Shown here in pieces: positions 12,501 to 22,299 of a stretch of DNA of 64,000 bases. Origin of the DNA: Penelope pileata (Eukaryota; Chordata; Aves; Galliformes; Cracidae); the NCBI GenBank assembly GCA_013396635.1, contig WBMW01005746.1, positions 62,001-126,000 of the forward strand, read 5' to 3'. The translations under genes and the position numbers were made by a program. A model generated the notes under the pieces. It was not told the DNA's origin and searched no databases. It saw only the letters and a list, made by a program, of their open reading frames with translations. The number at the start of each line of letters is the position of its first letter. The stretch's first letter is position 1.

Positions 12501-15500
12501 CACTTAGTAGGCTGCTAAAACATCTGGAGACTGAGCTGACCAGGACCTCATGGATATGAGTTTGATTTTGCCAGCTCAATGAACACACAGAATTCAGTAG
12601 ACTTGAGTACCTAGACATGTGCAATCTATAAGCTTGCACGAACCAAAAGCCTGATTAAGTAAGAAAAGGAAGATATGCAACAGTATTTCCATGAAGATCT
12701 GGAGGAAGAGAAGGAAAACTATAACTTCTGAAATAGGCATCGGAATACATTTCACCAGTTTTACACAAACTAACTCACAGGTAGATAGACATGTAGTACA
12801 TACAGTACCTCCTGGTACTCCTGCTGTAAATAGAAGGAAACAGGCATTTCTAGGACATAATTCACTTAATCTATTTTATACTAAAAATAAGTAGATCCCA
12901 AGTAGGTCATGTGCTTATTTCCAAAATTAAATTTAGGTGATCTAGCAATATTGTGTCACACAGTCTACATTTTCATCTACATTTGTCCAGTGTAGATGAA
13001 TCCCACTGTTAGATCTCACATCTCAGTCCTTTCAGTAAGGCAAAGTATTTTTTTATGGTAGCTATATTAGAAATTGTTTTGATCGATACATACACATACA
13101 TGAAGTTTAAGCATTACACTGCAATAACAGTTATTGCCAGGAGAAACAACGTGATCACTTAGAATATACTGTGATTATTCAAATGACTATAGTATCTAAC
13201 TGGAATATATAGACTTGCATGTCTTCAGAAAGTACCATAAGAATTGCTACCTTTGATGGTATCAGTAAAGGAAGTTTCCAATTCTAAATGCTACTTGCCA
13301 TTTTGGTCTCAAAAAATTATGATACATATTCACAGATCCCAATGCATCAAGTATACAGACACCAAAGAAAAATGAGTTATTCTAATATTCACGAGAAATA
13401 TCCATATTCCTTTGTCTATGAATTAAGGCCATTATGAAATATCAACAGTGATAACTAGAAACACTTTAACGCACACAAAGAACTCAATTTCTTTGAGCAG
13501 ATAACCTGAAAATTCAGGAAAAAAAATTACACCGGTTCAGAAACTGAAAAACCTCCAGAAGTAACAATTCACAGTAATTGGTGAAACAACTGTTGGCCCG
13601 TGACACTCCCACCCATACACTAAGAAAAAACACCTCACTGAACCAAAGGCATAGAACTAAGAAAAGTGGTAGCTTTCTAGTGTTTAAAATTATGTACTTA
13701 CTACAATGCACAAAAGATATTACTTAATAAAACAAAGAGGAGGAGATAAGGAACAAAAGAATGATATAGTAAAGCTGTAGTTGTGTCCATGCACCCCATT
13801 GCTCTACTCACATGGAATCGTTTCGGGCCAGCTGGCCGTTCTGCCGAGTGGCATTTTCGCTCATGGAACGTTCTCTCTTCAGTCTTCCCACTGAGCGAAC
13901 CTGCATAAGAGAAGAAGAAGAGGGAGATAAAAGACAGGAAATTCCAGGAGAGGTTTAAAAACTTAGCACTGGAAATTTAAGTTAGATTCATCCTCAGATA
14001 CAAAGGCAAACTGGAGCTGTTGGAGCAGGTCCAGAGGACAGGCACGAAGATAACCAGAGGGCTGGAGCACCTCTCATATGAAGACAGGCTGAGGGAGCTG
14101 GGCTTGTTTAACCTTGGAGAAGAGAAGGCTCCAGGGAGATCTCATTGCAGCCTTCCAGTACTTGAGGGGAGCTTATAAACAGGAGGGAGACTGACTTCTA
14201 ACATGGCCTGATAGTGACAGGACAAGGGAGAATGGCTTTAAACTGCAAGAGGGGAAATTTAAGTTATATGTTAGGAAGAAATTCTTTACTCAGAGGGTGG
14301 TGAGGCACCAGAACAGGTTGCCTAGCAAAGCTGTGGATGCCCCATCCCTGGAGGTGTTCAAGTCCAGGTTGGATGGGGCCCTGGGCAGCCTGATCTGGTG
14401 GGTGCCAATCCTGCCCATGGCAGTGAGGATGGAACTGAATGATCTTTAACGTGCCTTCCAACCTAAGCCATTCTACGTTTACATGGGTTTCTCAGTGATT
14501 AAGAGGAAGACATCAGATGAGATGATCTGATGCTGGTATATGTAAAACCAAGTTCCAGACTCATTGCCATCCCACTGTTATCTACCCATATGACCTGATG
14601 CCAGAAGTATGAACAAGTCTGCAGGATACGCAACTTCATAAATATTTTTCAGTTTTTAAGATGTCAACTATACATCATCCATCTGCATGCCAATGCCATA
14701 CACTTCTTTCAAGTGCATTTTTCAGAATTTCGTTAAAACTCATTAATTCTGTGTGCTGTTATATCATCTGTCAATGAATTCCAGACATGCATTTGAAAAA
14801 TTTCAGTGTGTTTTCTGAAAACCTGCAAATTAAAATACTCTTGCAGCTTTCTCTTTGATCAAAAGGAATTTTTTTTTGTTAAAAGTATTTTGGGTAGTTC
14901 TAATTATGACTTTATTTCATAAGCACTGTGCGTGCCATCCCCTAGTCATTTTATCAGTTAAATATGGAATGTAAAATCCACATTCAGAACTACAGTGCTT
15001 ATAAAAATAGAAAATATTTTCCCAGCTTAGTTTGCACCAAATAGATCTGCACAGCAGTGACAAAATCATTGGTTATTTCATTTTGCTTTCGAAGAAAGTT
15101 TCTCAATGAGGTAAAAAACAAAATAAGTACTAGCCTCTTCATTTTGAGGTGTCTGTTGTGGTTTTTCTAGGTCCAAAAAATCTAGTGGTCGATCACTAAG
15201 AGAAATAACACGGGGAGGAGTTTTCAACGCCAGTGGTTTGAACGAAGTAGACTGAAGAAGGTCAAGGTCTGGAGGTCTGGAAAGTGGAATGTCTTCACTA
15301 TTACCTGCAAGAATATCAGTTGTCAGTAGAAAGCAAACTGCTTTGTGGCCTAAGGGCCGATTTTCCTGACTATGCCAAATAATTAAGTATCCCTCTTTAT
15401 AACAGAGGTTGTATGTTAAAGCTATGTTTAAAGCTCTCATAGCTAGCATGTTAACTGACACTTATTTCAGTAGTTTCCCTGAGAACAATAATCTGAGTAA

Positions 15501-18500
15501 TCATGAGCAACATCAACCATTATTAAAGTGAGGGCACTTTTAATCTCAAGACATAGGCCTAATAAAGTTGTGTTCATTTAGAAAGTGATGACTGGTGATC
15601 TGAAGAATTCCCTCTTCCAAAGCACAAAATACATACTTCTCACATTTTGTAAAGCCTTCAGCAGTTCCAGGTCTCTCACTGTACAGCTGATAACCATAAA
15701 TACTAAAGAATTATTGACAGAGTCCACCCAATAATAAATGGATCCTTAATGTAATTGGCATTCTGATCATAATCAAAGACATTTTGAATGACAAGTGGTT
15801 GACATACAGTACAGCCACAAAAACTTGCTACAATTATTTTAGCTTCTTAAGAGAAATCATGTATTAATCAATAACCATTAAGTTTTCTTGCTCATAATCC
15901 AGAAAGTTCAGTAACATGACAAGTCAGCAGTTAGCTTTCTGCTCATCATTCATTCATTGACTGTCTCCATTACAAGTTACACCAGATCTATTCATGAAGC
16001 ATTTTCAGAGTTCGAGGTACTTCATAGGTCAAAGTTGATGAGCAACAACTGTACGAAAATTTGAAAGGATTTTACAGGTTTTTCTTTAAATACATATTCT
16101 TTGTCCTTCCAGAAATTTGGGAAAGTCCTTTAAATTTTTGCCTATTTTTCTTATGTTGAGATGCAGACATACCTGCCACTACAATCCGCTCTGGAACCTG
16201 CATAGTTACACTGGCANGCACGAAGATAACCAGAGGGCTGGAGCACCTCTCATATGAAGACAGGCTGAGGGAGCTGGGCTTGTTTAACCTTGGAGAAGAG
16301 AAGGCTCCAGGGAGATCTCATTGCAGCCTTCCAGTACTTGAGGGGAGCTTATAAACAGGAGGGAGACTGACTTCTAACATGGCCTGATAGTGACAGGACA
16401 AGGGAGAATGGCTTTAAACTGCAAGAGGGGAAATTTACGTTATATGTTAGGAAGAAATTCTTTACTCAGAGGGTGGTGAGGCACCAGAACAGGTTGCCTA
16501 GCAAAGCTGTGGATGCCCCATCCCTGGAGGTGTTCAAGTCCAGGTTGGATGGGGCCCTGGGCAGCCTGATCTGGTGGGTGCCAATCCTGCCCATGGCAGT
16601 GAGGATGGAACTGAATGATCTTTAACGTGCCTTCCAACCTAAGCCATTCTACGTTTACATGGGTTTCTCAGTGATTAAGAGGAAGACATCAGATGAGATG
16701 ATCTGATGCTGGTATATGTAAAACCAAGTTCCAGACTCATTGCCATCCCACTGTTATCTACCCATATGACCTGATGCCAGAAGTATGAACAAGTCTGCAG
16801 GATACGCAACTTCATAAATATTTTTCAGTTTTTAAGATGTCAACTATACATCATCCATCTGCATGCCAATGCCATACACTTCTTTCAAGTGCATTTTTCA
16901 GAATTTCGTTAAAACTCATTAATTCTGTGTGCTGTTATATCATCTGTCAATGAATTCCAGACATGCATTTGAAAAATTTCAGTGTGTTTTCTGAAAACCT
17001 GCAAATTAAAATACTCTTGCAGCTTTCTCTTTGATCAAAAGGAATTTTTTTTTGTTAAAAGTATTTTGGGTAGTTCTAATTATGACTTTATTTCATAAGC
17101 ACTGTGCGTGCCATCCCCTAGTCATTTTATCAGTTAAATATGGAATGTAAAATCCACATTCAGAACTACAGTGCTTATAAAAATAGAAAATATTTTCCCA
17201 GCTTAGTTTGCACCAAATAGATCTGCACAGCAGTGACAAAATCATTGGTTATTTCATTTTGCTTTCGAAGAAAGTTTCTCAATGAGGTAAAAAACAAAAT
17301 AAGTACTAGCCTCTTCATTTTGAGGTGTCTGTTGTGGTTTTTCTAGGTCCAAAAAATCTAGTGGTCGATCACTAAGAGAAATAACACGGGGAGGAGTTTT
17401 CAACGCCAGTGGTTTGAACGAAGTAGACTGAAGAAGGTCAAGGTCTGGAGGTCTGGAAAGTGGAATGTCTTCACTATTACCTGCAAGAATATCAGTTGTC
17501 AGTAGAAAGCAAACTGCTTTGTGGCCTAAGGGCCGATTTTCCTGACTATGCCAAATAATTAAGTATCCCTCTTTATAACAGAGGTTGTATGTTAAAGCTA
17601 TGTTTAAAGCTCTCATAGCTAGCATGTTAACTGACACTTATTTCAGTAGTTTCCCTGAGAACAATAATCTGAGTAATCATGAGCAACATCAACCATTATT
17701 AAAGTGAGGGCACTTTTAATCTCAAGACATAGGCCTAATAAAGTTGTGTTCATTTAGAAAGTGATGACTGGTGATCTGAAGAATTCCCTCTTCCAAAGCA
17801 CAAAATACATACTTCTCACATTTTGTAAAGCCTTCAGCAGTTCCAGGTCTCTCACTGTACAGCTGATAACCATAAATACTAAAGAATTATTGACAGAGTC
17901 CACCCAATAATAAATGGATCCTTAATGTAATTGGCATTCTGATCATAATCAAAGACATTTTGAATGACAAGTGGTTGACATACAGTACAGCCACAAAAAC
18001 TTGCTACAATTATTTTAGCTTCTTAAGAGAAATCATGTATTAATCAATAACCATTAAGTTTTCTTGCTCATAATCCAGAAAGTTCAGTAACATGACAAGT
18101 CAGCAGTTAGCTTTCTGCTCATCATTCATTCATTGACTGTCTCCATTACAAGTTACACCAGATCTATTCATGAAGCATTTTCAGAGTTCGAGGTACTTCA
18201 TAGGTCAAAGTTGATGAGCAACAACTGTACGAAAATTTGAAAGGATTTTACAGGTTTTTCTTTAAATACATATTCTTTGTCCTTCCAGAAATTTGGGAAA
18301 GTCCTTTAAATTTTTGCCTATTTTTCTTATGTTGAGATGCAGACATACCTGCCACTACAATCCGCTCTGGAACCTGCATAGTTACACTGGCATTTGGAAA
18401 TCCTTCTGGGATGCTCTTCTCAAGGTCAGCATTCTGAGGAGCCACTTTGAGTTTCTCTGGGACCCTCATGCGCTGACTGATTCCTTCGGTGTACTCCATC

Positions 18501-18565
18501 TCATACTGAAGGCGATTGATTTCTGCCATCTCGGCAGCTGGCGACGGGAACGCGGCCCCACTCAT
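521..18565 (-). CDS. MFF: Mitochondrial fission factor, 3' end missing
   Basis: MFF is a tail-anchored receptor on mitochondrial and peroxisomal outer membranes that recruits the fission GTPase DRP1/DNM1L. Six coding exons are visible: 18,349-18,566, 17,311-17,480 (or its duplicate 15,135-15,304), 13,812-13,900, 9,757-9,831 (alternative), 6,172-6,330 and 521-583. Together they give 773 nt, ending in phase 2 inside an Arg codon. Recognition rests on MEYTEGISQRMRVPEKLKVA, LKRERSMSENA, RAYQQVLDVLDENRRPVLRGG and NPHHDN, all close to human MFF from memory. The start may be the Met of MSGAAFPSPAAE (18,565) or MAEINR (18,529). Missing to the left are the exon(s) beginning YGISN, the coiled coil and the C-terminal membrane anchor. 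The gene is interrupted by a probable assembly duplication. Confidence 0.93.
584..6171. other. MFF intron
   Basis: 5.6 kb intron. Apart from a CR1 fragment near its left end, no conserved coding or RNA feature was seen. Short open frames here have no recognisable similarity. Confidence 0.6.
945..1325 (-). mobile_element. CR1 LINE fragment
   Basis: Reverse-complement CR1 3' region: the terminal GGTCATCTAGTTCCAAC box is at its left end, followed by the degenerate ORF2 tail. Old and 5'-truncated, in an MFF intron. Confidence 0.75.
6172..6330 (-). CDS. MFF: MFF exon with LPEDG...RAYQQVLDVLDENR
   Basis: 159 bp, phase 2/2. Encodes VTPSLQQARVCPPNMLPEDG, then SARGILSFIQSSTRRAYQQ and VLDVLDENR. Acceptor TGAACAG, donor GTGATT. 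The human counterpart is also alternatively included. Confidence 0.92.
6331..9756. other. MFF intron
   Basis: 3.4 kb AT-rich intron. One short G-rich stretch lies at 8,583-8,600. No other feature was recognised. Confidence 0.55.
9757..9831 (-). CDS. MFF: MFF alternative 75-bp exon
   Basis: 75 bp, phase 2/2. Encodes WHRSDTVPRNKMPRFQSPLS, then TKDCT. It aligns with the human alternative exon beginning WHRSDSAPRNKISRFQ, also 75 bp. Acceptor ATTCAAG, donor GTAAGC. Because both neighbours share phase 2, it can be skipped without a frameshift. Confidence 0.82.
9832..13811. other. MFF intron
   Basis: 4.0 kb intron, with a T-rich tract at 9,964-9,979. Near 11,200-11,380 two weak EKP-like strings recall C2H2 finger linkers, but frames are broken and no Cys/His spacing fits. 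Nothing is annotated with confidence. Confidence 0.5.
13812..13900 (-). CDS. MFF: MFF third coding exon
   Basis: 89 bp, phase 0 to 2. Encodes VRSVGRLKRERSMSENATRQ and NGQLARNDS. The two serines in KRERS and RNDS match the positions of AMPK-phosphorylated serines reported in human MFF. Acceptor TTATGCAG, donor GTGAGT. Confidence 0.92.
14010..14480 (+). mobile_element. CR1 LINE fragment (whole copy)
   Basis: CR1 3' region from GGAGCAGGTCCAGAGGACAG to CCTTCCAACCTAAGCCATTC. The left boundary of the 2,175-bp repeat falls inside it at 14,042. Confidence 0.9.
15135..15304 (-). other. Duplicate copy of MFF second coding exon (copy A)
   Basis: Identical to 17,311-17,480 at an offset of 2,176 bp. It probably represents the same physical exon counted twice. 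Including both in one transcript would still shift phase (170 bp is not a multiple of 3), so a true tandem use is unlikely. Confidence 0.85.
16173..16216 (-). pseudogene. Partial duplicate of MFF first coding exon
   Basis: 44 bp copy of the donor-side end of 18,349-18,566 (MQVPERIVVA), cut off at the N at 16,217. It has the donor but no acceptor or start. It is the truncated end of the repeated block, most likely a contig end. Confidence 0.85.
16217..16217. other. Single N at the duplication junction
   Basis: The ambiguous base lies exactly between the end of copy A and the start of copy B. This is expected of a contig join and is the only N noticed in the window. Confidence 0.95.
16218..16656 (+). 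mobile_element. CR1 LINE fragment (duplicate, left end cut)
   Basis: The same element as at 14,010, starting abruptly after the N. It lacks the first 32 bases because the repeated block starts inside the element. Confidence 0.9.
17311..17480 (-). CDS. MFF: MFF second coding exon (copy B)
   Basis: 170 bp. Encodes GNSEDIPLSRPPDLDLLQST, then the FKPLALKTPPRVISLSDRP segment and TPQNEE. Phase and homology to human NEE-IRAVGRLK fit a GC donor, GAG|GCTAGT. The alternative GT, four bases further on, would need a different acceptor in the next exon. Confidence 0.88.
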
Positions 18566-18566
18566 T
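18349..18566 (-). CDS. MFF: MFF first coding exon
   Basis: 218 bp. The acceptor CTTTGTCAG precedes A-ATG. It encodes MSGAAFPSPAAEMAEINRLQ and the conserved QYEMEYTEGISQRMRVPEKL motif region involved in DRP1 recruitment, ending PERIVVA plus one base. Donor GTATGT. The left 44 bp (18,349-18,392) are inside the duplicated block. Confidence 0.93.
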
Positions 18567-20930
18567 CTGACAAAGGAAAACCAAGAGCTGTAACAGCAAT
18601 ATAGAAAAGCAACTGGAGGGAACTCTTTGCTATGATTACTAGGCAAGTGTTAGAAGATCCTAAGTGAACAGACTTATTTAGAGAGAAACTATTTGACAAA
18701 ATTCACAGGAAGTTCAATCACAAGGGGCTGAGAGTAGAGGGCAATGAGAGAAGAAGGACAATTTTCACCTGCATGATTGCAACTCCATTCTTTTGCTGTT
18801 TTTGACAGCAGGGCTACATCTGCTGCTGTGCACGTGCTTTAGTAAGTGAATGCACAGACCTCTGCCAACAGGATGTTTCAGTGCAGGTGAGACAGAACAC
18901 CAGTCACGCCGCCGACCAACCAGCATGCAAAACGTCTCCTCTTCGGAAGCCATGTGCCTTCCTCAGCATGCCTCTGTGGCCAACGTAACACAACCTGCTT
19001 TTCCATTCCAGGTAATATAACCTGCACTGGGTTCTTCCCTCAGCGCTTCCCAAAGAGCATCTGCCCTTGGGACCCACCCGAGGAAATCCAGCCTCTGTGA
19101 CCCTTCACCGGGTGCTCATGCTGAGGCTGCAACGATGACACTGGGGGCACATTTTGAATGTTTTTAAATACAGGCCGTCTGTTTCCTACTGAAGCAAACA
19201 AGCCTGCTATCCTTACTTCACCAGCCTTCTAGGGAAGAATACGAACTGAGCACCTCCAATATTTCATATCTTCATGGATTCTGAACACTGAATCTTTCTG
19301 AAGAAAACCTCCTCTAATGCCACAGGACATTAGGGCACCTACATCCTACTTCCCCGCAGAGAAGCCAGCCAACCCTTTATTTGTTGTCATGTAACCATAG
19401 TTAGACTAATGCTCGACAATATCATACAGAAACACTATTTTCCCTTTGGATAAAATCTCAAACTATCAGTGATCTTCAGACAACAGAAACAGGCGCACAG
19501 GAGGGCACGGTCTATGTAGGACTGCATTAAACGCACACGTTCAGGATATCTGAGATGGGATCCACTCGGCAGTCTGCCCCGGGGTCTCTGGTGCTATTTT
19601 CAAGACTTCCAGTCACCACAGACCAAGGGAAATAACCTCACTTGTCTCAAAGCCTCACTCGCTCCAGCACAGTAGAACAGGGGATCAGGGAGAAGGTCTA
19701 TTTAAACCTTAACAAAATACATCTATATGGAAAATGCCTGGAATTACACACCGATTTAACCCATCTGTATTAACTCTTACTGCTTATACGTATCAAATGA
19801 AAGGAATTGGAACAACCCATTTCACTAGAAGTCAGCTCTTCAAAGCACACATCTATCGCTTACAGGATCTCAAGAGGTGCATAAGCAGCTCTGTCACTCC
19901 AGAATTCTTAGATTTCACCTTTGTCTTTTGGCCCTGCCCTTTGGTGCTGCAAGCTACCTCCGTCTCCTGGGAGAGGTTGGCTGGGTCAGCTGGAGGCATG
20001 TGCAGAGACCACAGTCTGCTGGCATTTCCACGTTCCAAAAGGAGCTTTTCCTTTCCAAACAGGGTTCAAAAGATCAGTGAAGCATTTCCAGATCAATAGC
20101 GTTAAAAACCCCATAATGGCAACATCGAGTATGGATATAAGAAGACCTTGAAGCACCCAGAATTTCTGCTGGCAGCAGCATACAGAACAGCTGTCTCTCA
20201 CAAGAGCTGCCTAAAGATGTTTCACATCTTGTTTGCTTTCTTGTTCTGAAGTACCAGGACAGCTCTGATGTTTGCCATCGAGTGTCACCACACTGCAGCA
20301 CTGTTACTGTGCACCACAGCTTCCCTACAGTTTGGCACTGATTTGTACATCAGTCAGCATGACAACTGTTCTCCAGCTGTAAGATAAAACATCCCCCCCC
20401 CCCCCCCCCAAAAAAAAAGAACAGTATTAGAACAGTCATTCCATGAACTATTTACGCGCTAAATATCACGGTGTGCGTTTGGCTGTATCACCAAGGACCA
20501 CAGACACAGCATCTCCAGGTCTTCCTGCTCTTGCCTTCTTCTCACCACTGACAATTGGTTTTCTGTCAAACGGATTTCAGCTCTTACCCCTTTTTCTCTT
20601 CCCTCCCAAGAGAGCAGCAGAACCAGCTGCAGGGAGGTGCTGCCAGCACAGCCCTCCCTGGGGCTCGCTCACCAACCAGCTGCAGCGAACTCCTCAGCAA
20701 AGCACTCTTCAGAAGAATCACAGAGAAAGAGGATTTTGAAGTCAACATTTACAGAATCAAGCACCTCTGAAGAAGTGTGAGGATGGAAAAATGTCTGAGA
20801 AGGATGAGATGAAAAGACAGCTGAATCAAACACAGCATACAGCCAGCACAGCCAGCACCTAAAGCACAACTAATCGCCAGCGGCATGTCATGGAAACAGA
20901 AAGGAAAGGTGAAAATCCAGGAGGATATGG
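18567..20930. other. MFF 5' intron
   Basis: Intron between the probable non-coding first exon and the first coding exon. It contains a compound mononucleotide tract (listed separately). Several short open frames overlap on both strands and none is recognised. Confidence 0.5.
20393..20418. repeat. C17A9 mononucleotide tract
   Basis: Seventeen C followed by nine A on the plus strand. On the transcribed strand it is T9G17. The length is prone to sequencing and replication error. Confidence 0.9.
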
Positions 20931-21278
20931 GAATGAGGAGAAGTTACACGGAGCGACCGCTCCTCTCCCCCCGCACCGGAGCGGTACCAGAGGCGGTGGG
21001 GACGGAGCGGGAGCGGAGCTGAGCAGCCCCGGGGGGGGACCCGCACCGCCGGGACACGGCCCAGCTCCCGGGGGCGGCCCGCACCGCTGCCCGGCACCTC
21101 TCACCGCTGCTGCCGCTGCCGCCGCTGCCCCGAGGCCCCCGCGGGTTTCAGCGCGGAGCACCTCGATTAACAGAAATACCGGCAGCGCCGCGGAACGGCG
21201 CGGAGCGGCCCGAGGCGCCCCAGGGGAGGGGCACGGCCCCTAGGGCGCTCCCGCCAGGCCCCGGCGGCTCGTACTCAC

Positions 21279-21420
21279 CCAGACGCGGCGGGGGGCGGCC
21301 CCCCGGGCCGGGCCCGCGCTGCCCCCCCACTGCCCCGGCCGAGCCGCTGCTGCCGCGCTCCGGCGCTCCTCCGGCGGGCGGGGACCGTGAAGCGGCGCAG
21401 CGCGCCCTCACCCACCCTTC
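21279..21420 (-). other. MFF: Predicted MFF non-coding first exon (right limit uncertain)
   Basis: On the minus strand a strong donor, CTGG|GTGAGTACG, follows GC-rich sequence ending at 21,279. It would splice to the acceptor at 18,566/18,567, which precedes the start codon by one base. A second possible donor (CGGTGAGAGG) ends an exon at 21,105. The transcription start is not determined. Confidence 0.45.
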
Positions 21421-21492
21421 AGGTGAGACGCCAAAGCCGGGCGGAATGTCCCCATCGGGCTGCCGTAGGGGCTGCCGAGCCGGGGACCGCGC

Positions 21493-21502
21493 GTCACGTG
21501 AC
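21493..21502. promoter_or_regulatory. CLEAR/E-box palindrome GTCACGTGAC
   Basis: A perfect 10-bp palindrome with core CACGTG, inside the island just upstream of the predicted first exon. It matches the consensus bound by TFEB/TFE3 and also by USF and MYC-MAX. Which factor binds is unknown. Confidence 0.6.
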
Positions 21503-21814
21503 CGATTGAGGGCGGAAGCAGCTCCCCCTGGCGTCTCATGCGCGGAACAGCCGCGGGGCACCATTTCCAGTGAGGGAAGGCGGCGCGCAGGCGCGCTGGG
21601 GGCGTCCGTGTGCCGCGGCGCAAGGTCAGCGCGGTGCCGCGCTTCAGGGCTGGGGACCGCGGGGAGCGCGCCCTGGGCGTTTGAGGCCGGTTAAGACGTG
21701 AAGATCTGATTATGTGTTAAGCAGTGGAAAACTTGGCTCAGAGTGTGATACCTCCCTCGCACGCCAGGGCAGCAGGCCAACCGCTTTAGGGCACGTTTTC
21801 TAAAAGTTAAGTCG

Positions 21815-22291
21815 TTGCCCGGCTGCTGCTATAAGGAACAGCACTTGCAGCCCGTTAGGCGCTGCACGCGGCCCCGCCCCAGCACAGCTCCTCACAGCCG
21901 CTGCCCGGCGCGGCTCCCGCCCGCCCGCAGCTGCCCCCGCTCCGCGCTGCTCGCGGCCCGAGTGCCCCCAGCTCCCGCGGCCCGGGCGCTGCGGGAGCGC
22001 CGGGACTGGCAGCCCGCCTCCATCCCGGCCCTCCCCGGCGGCATCACAGCACCGCCGTACTTCTGTCAGCATCACCCCGCCACCCGCGGGCTGTGCTTTG
22101 AGTACCAGCCCATTACAAAACACGAGTGTGAGCGGTACGAGAACGTGGCTCAGCCCTTCCAGATCCAAGCCAGTGTCTGGCGCCGTGCCATCAACATCCT
22201 GTGTAGAAACGTGCCCGGGAGGAGAGGCTGGGCACTGAAATCCGCTCTGTGTAGCGCTGCGAGTGCTTCCAGTGCAACCTATCTAGGATAG
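21815..22291 (+). other. Unrecognised 158-codon open frame in CpG island
   Basis: The plus strand is open for 158 codons from a Met; the first half is rich in Pro, Ala and Arg, as expected from GC-rich sequence. The second half (YFCQHHPATRG, FEYQPITKHECERYENVAQP) is less biased but matches no family I recognise. The minus strand is also open for 122 codons across much of it. It may be chance, an unstudied exon, or part of a divergent transcript. Confidence 0.2.
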
Positions 22292-22299
22292 AGAGGTGG

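Larger units (their letters stand above)
14042..16216. repeat. Direct repeat copy A of 2,175 bp
   Basis: Matches 16,218-18,392 at a fixed offset of 2,176. Every anchor compared agreed except A at 14,262 versus C at 16,438. It begins inside a CR1 fragment and ends inside an MFF exon. Probable overlap of two contigs rather than a real tandem duplication. Confidence 0.95.
16218..18392. repeat. Direct repeat copy B of 2,175 bp
   Basis: Second copy of the block at 14,042. Its right end runs without a break into the rest of the first MFF coding exon, so this copy is joined to the true right flank, while copy A is joined to the true left flank. Confidence 0.95.
20935..22115. promoter_or_regulatory. 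CpG island, probable MFF promoter
   Basis: A GC-rich, CpG-dense stretch standing out sharply from AT-rich flanks, densest at 20,950-21,680 and again at 21,840-22,110. It lies upstream of the MFF coding exons and about 3.3 kb downstream of the COL4A3 stop. No TATA box was seen near the likely start, as is usual for island promoters. Confidence 0.8.

Noticed and set aside
12119..12639. Overlapping minus-strand open frames of 82-102 codons
   Set aside because: No similarity to MFF or other families; no splice phase links them to neighbouring exons.
20859..21564. Several overlapping open frames of 70-138 codons on both strands
   Set aside because: They lie in the CpG island, where high GC suppresses stop codons; sequences are low-complexity Pro/Ala/Gly/Arg.
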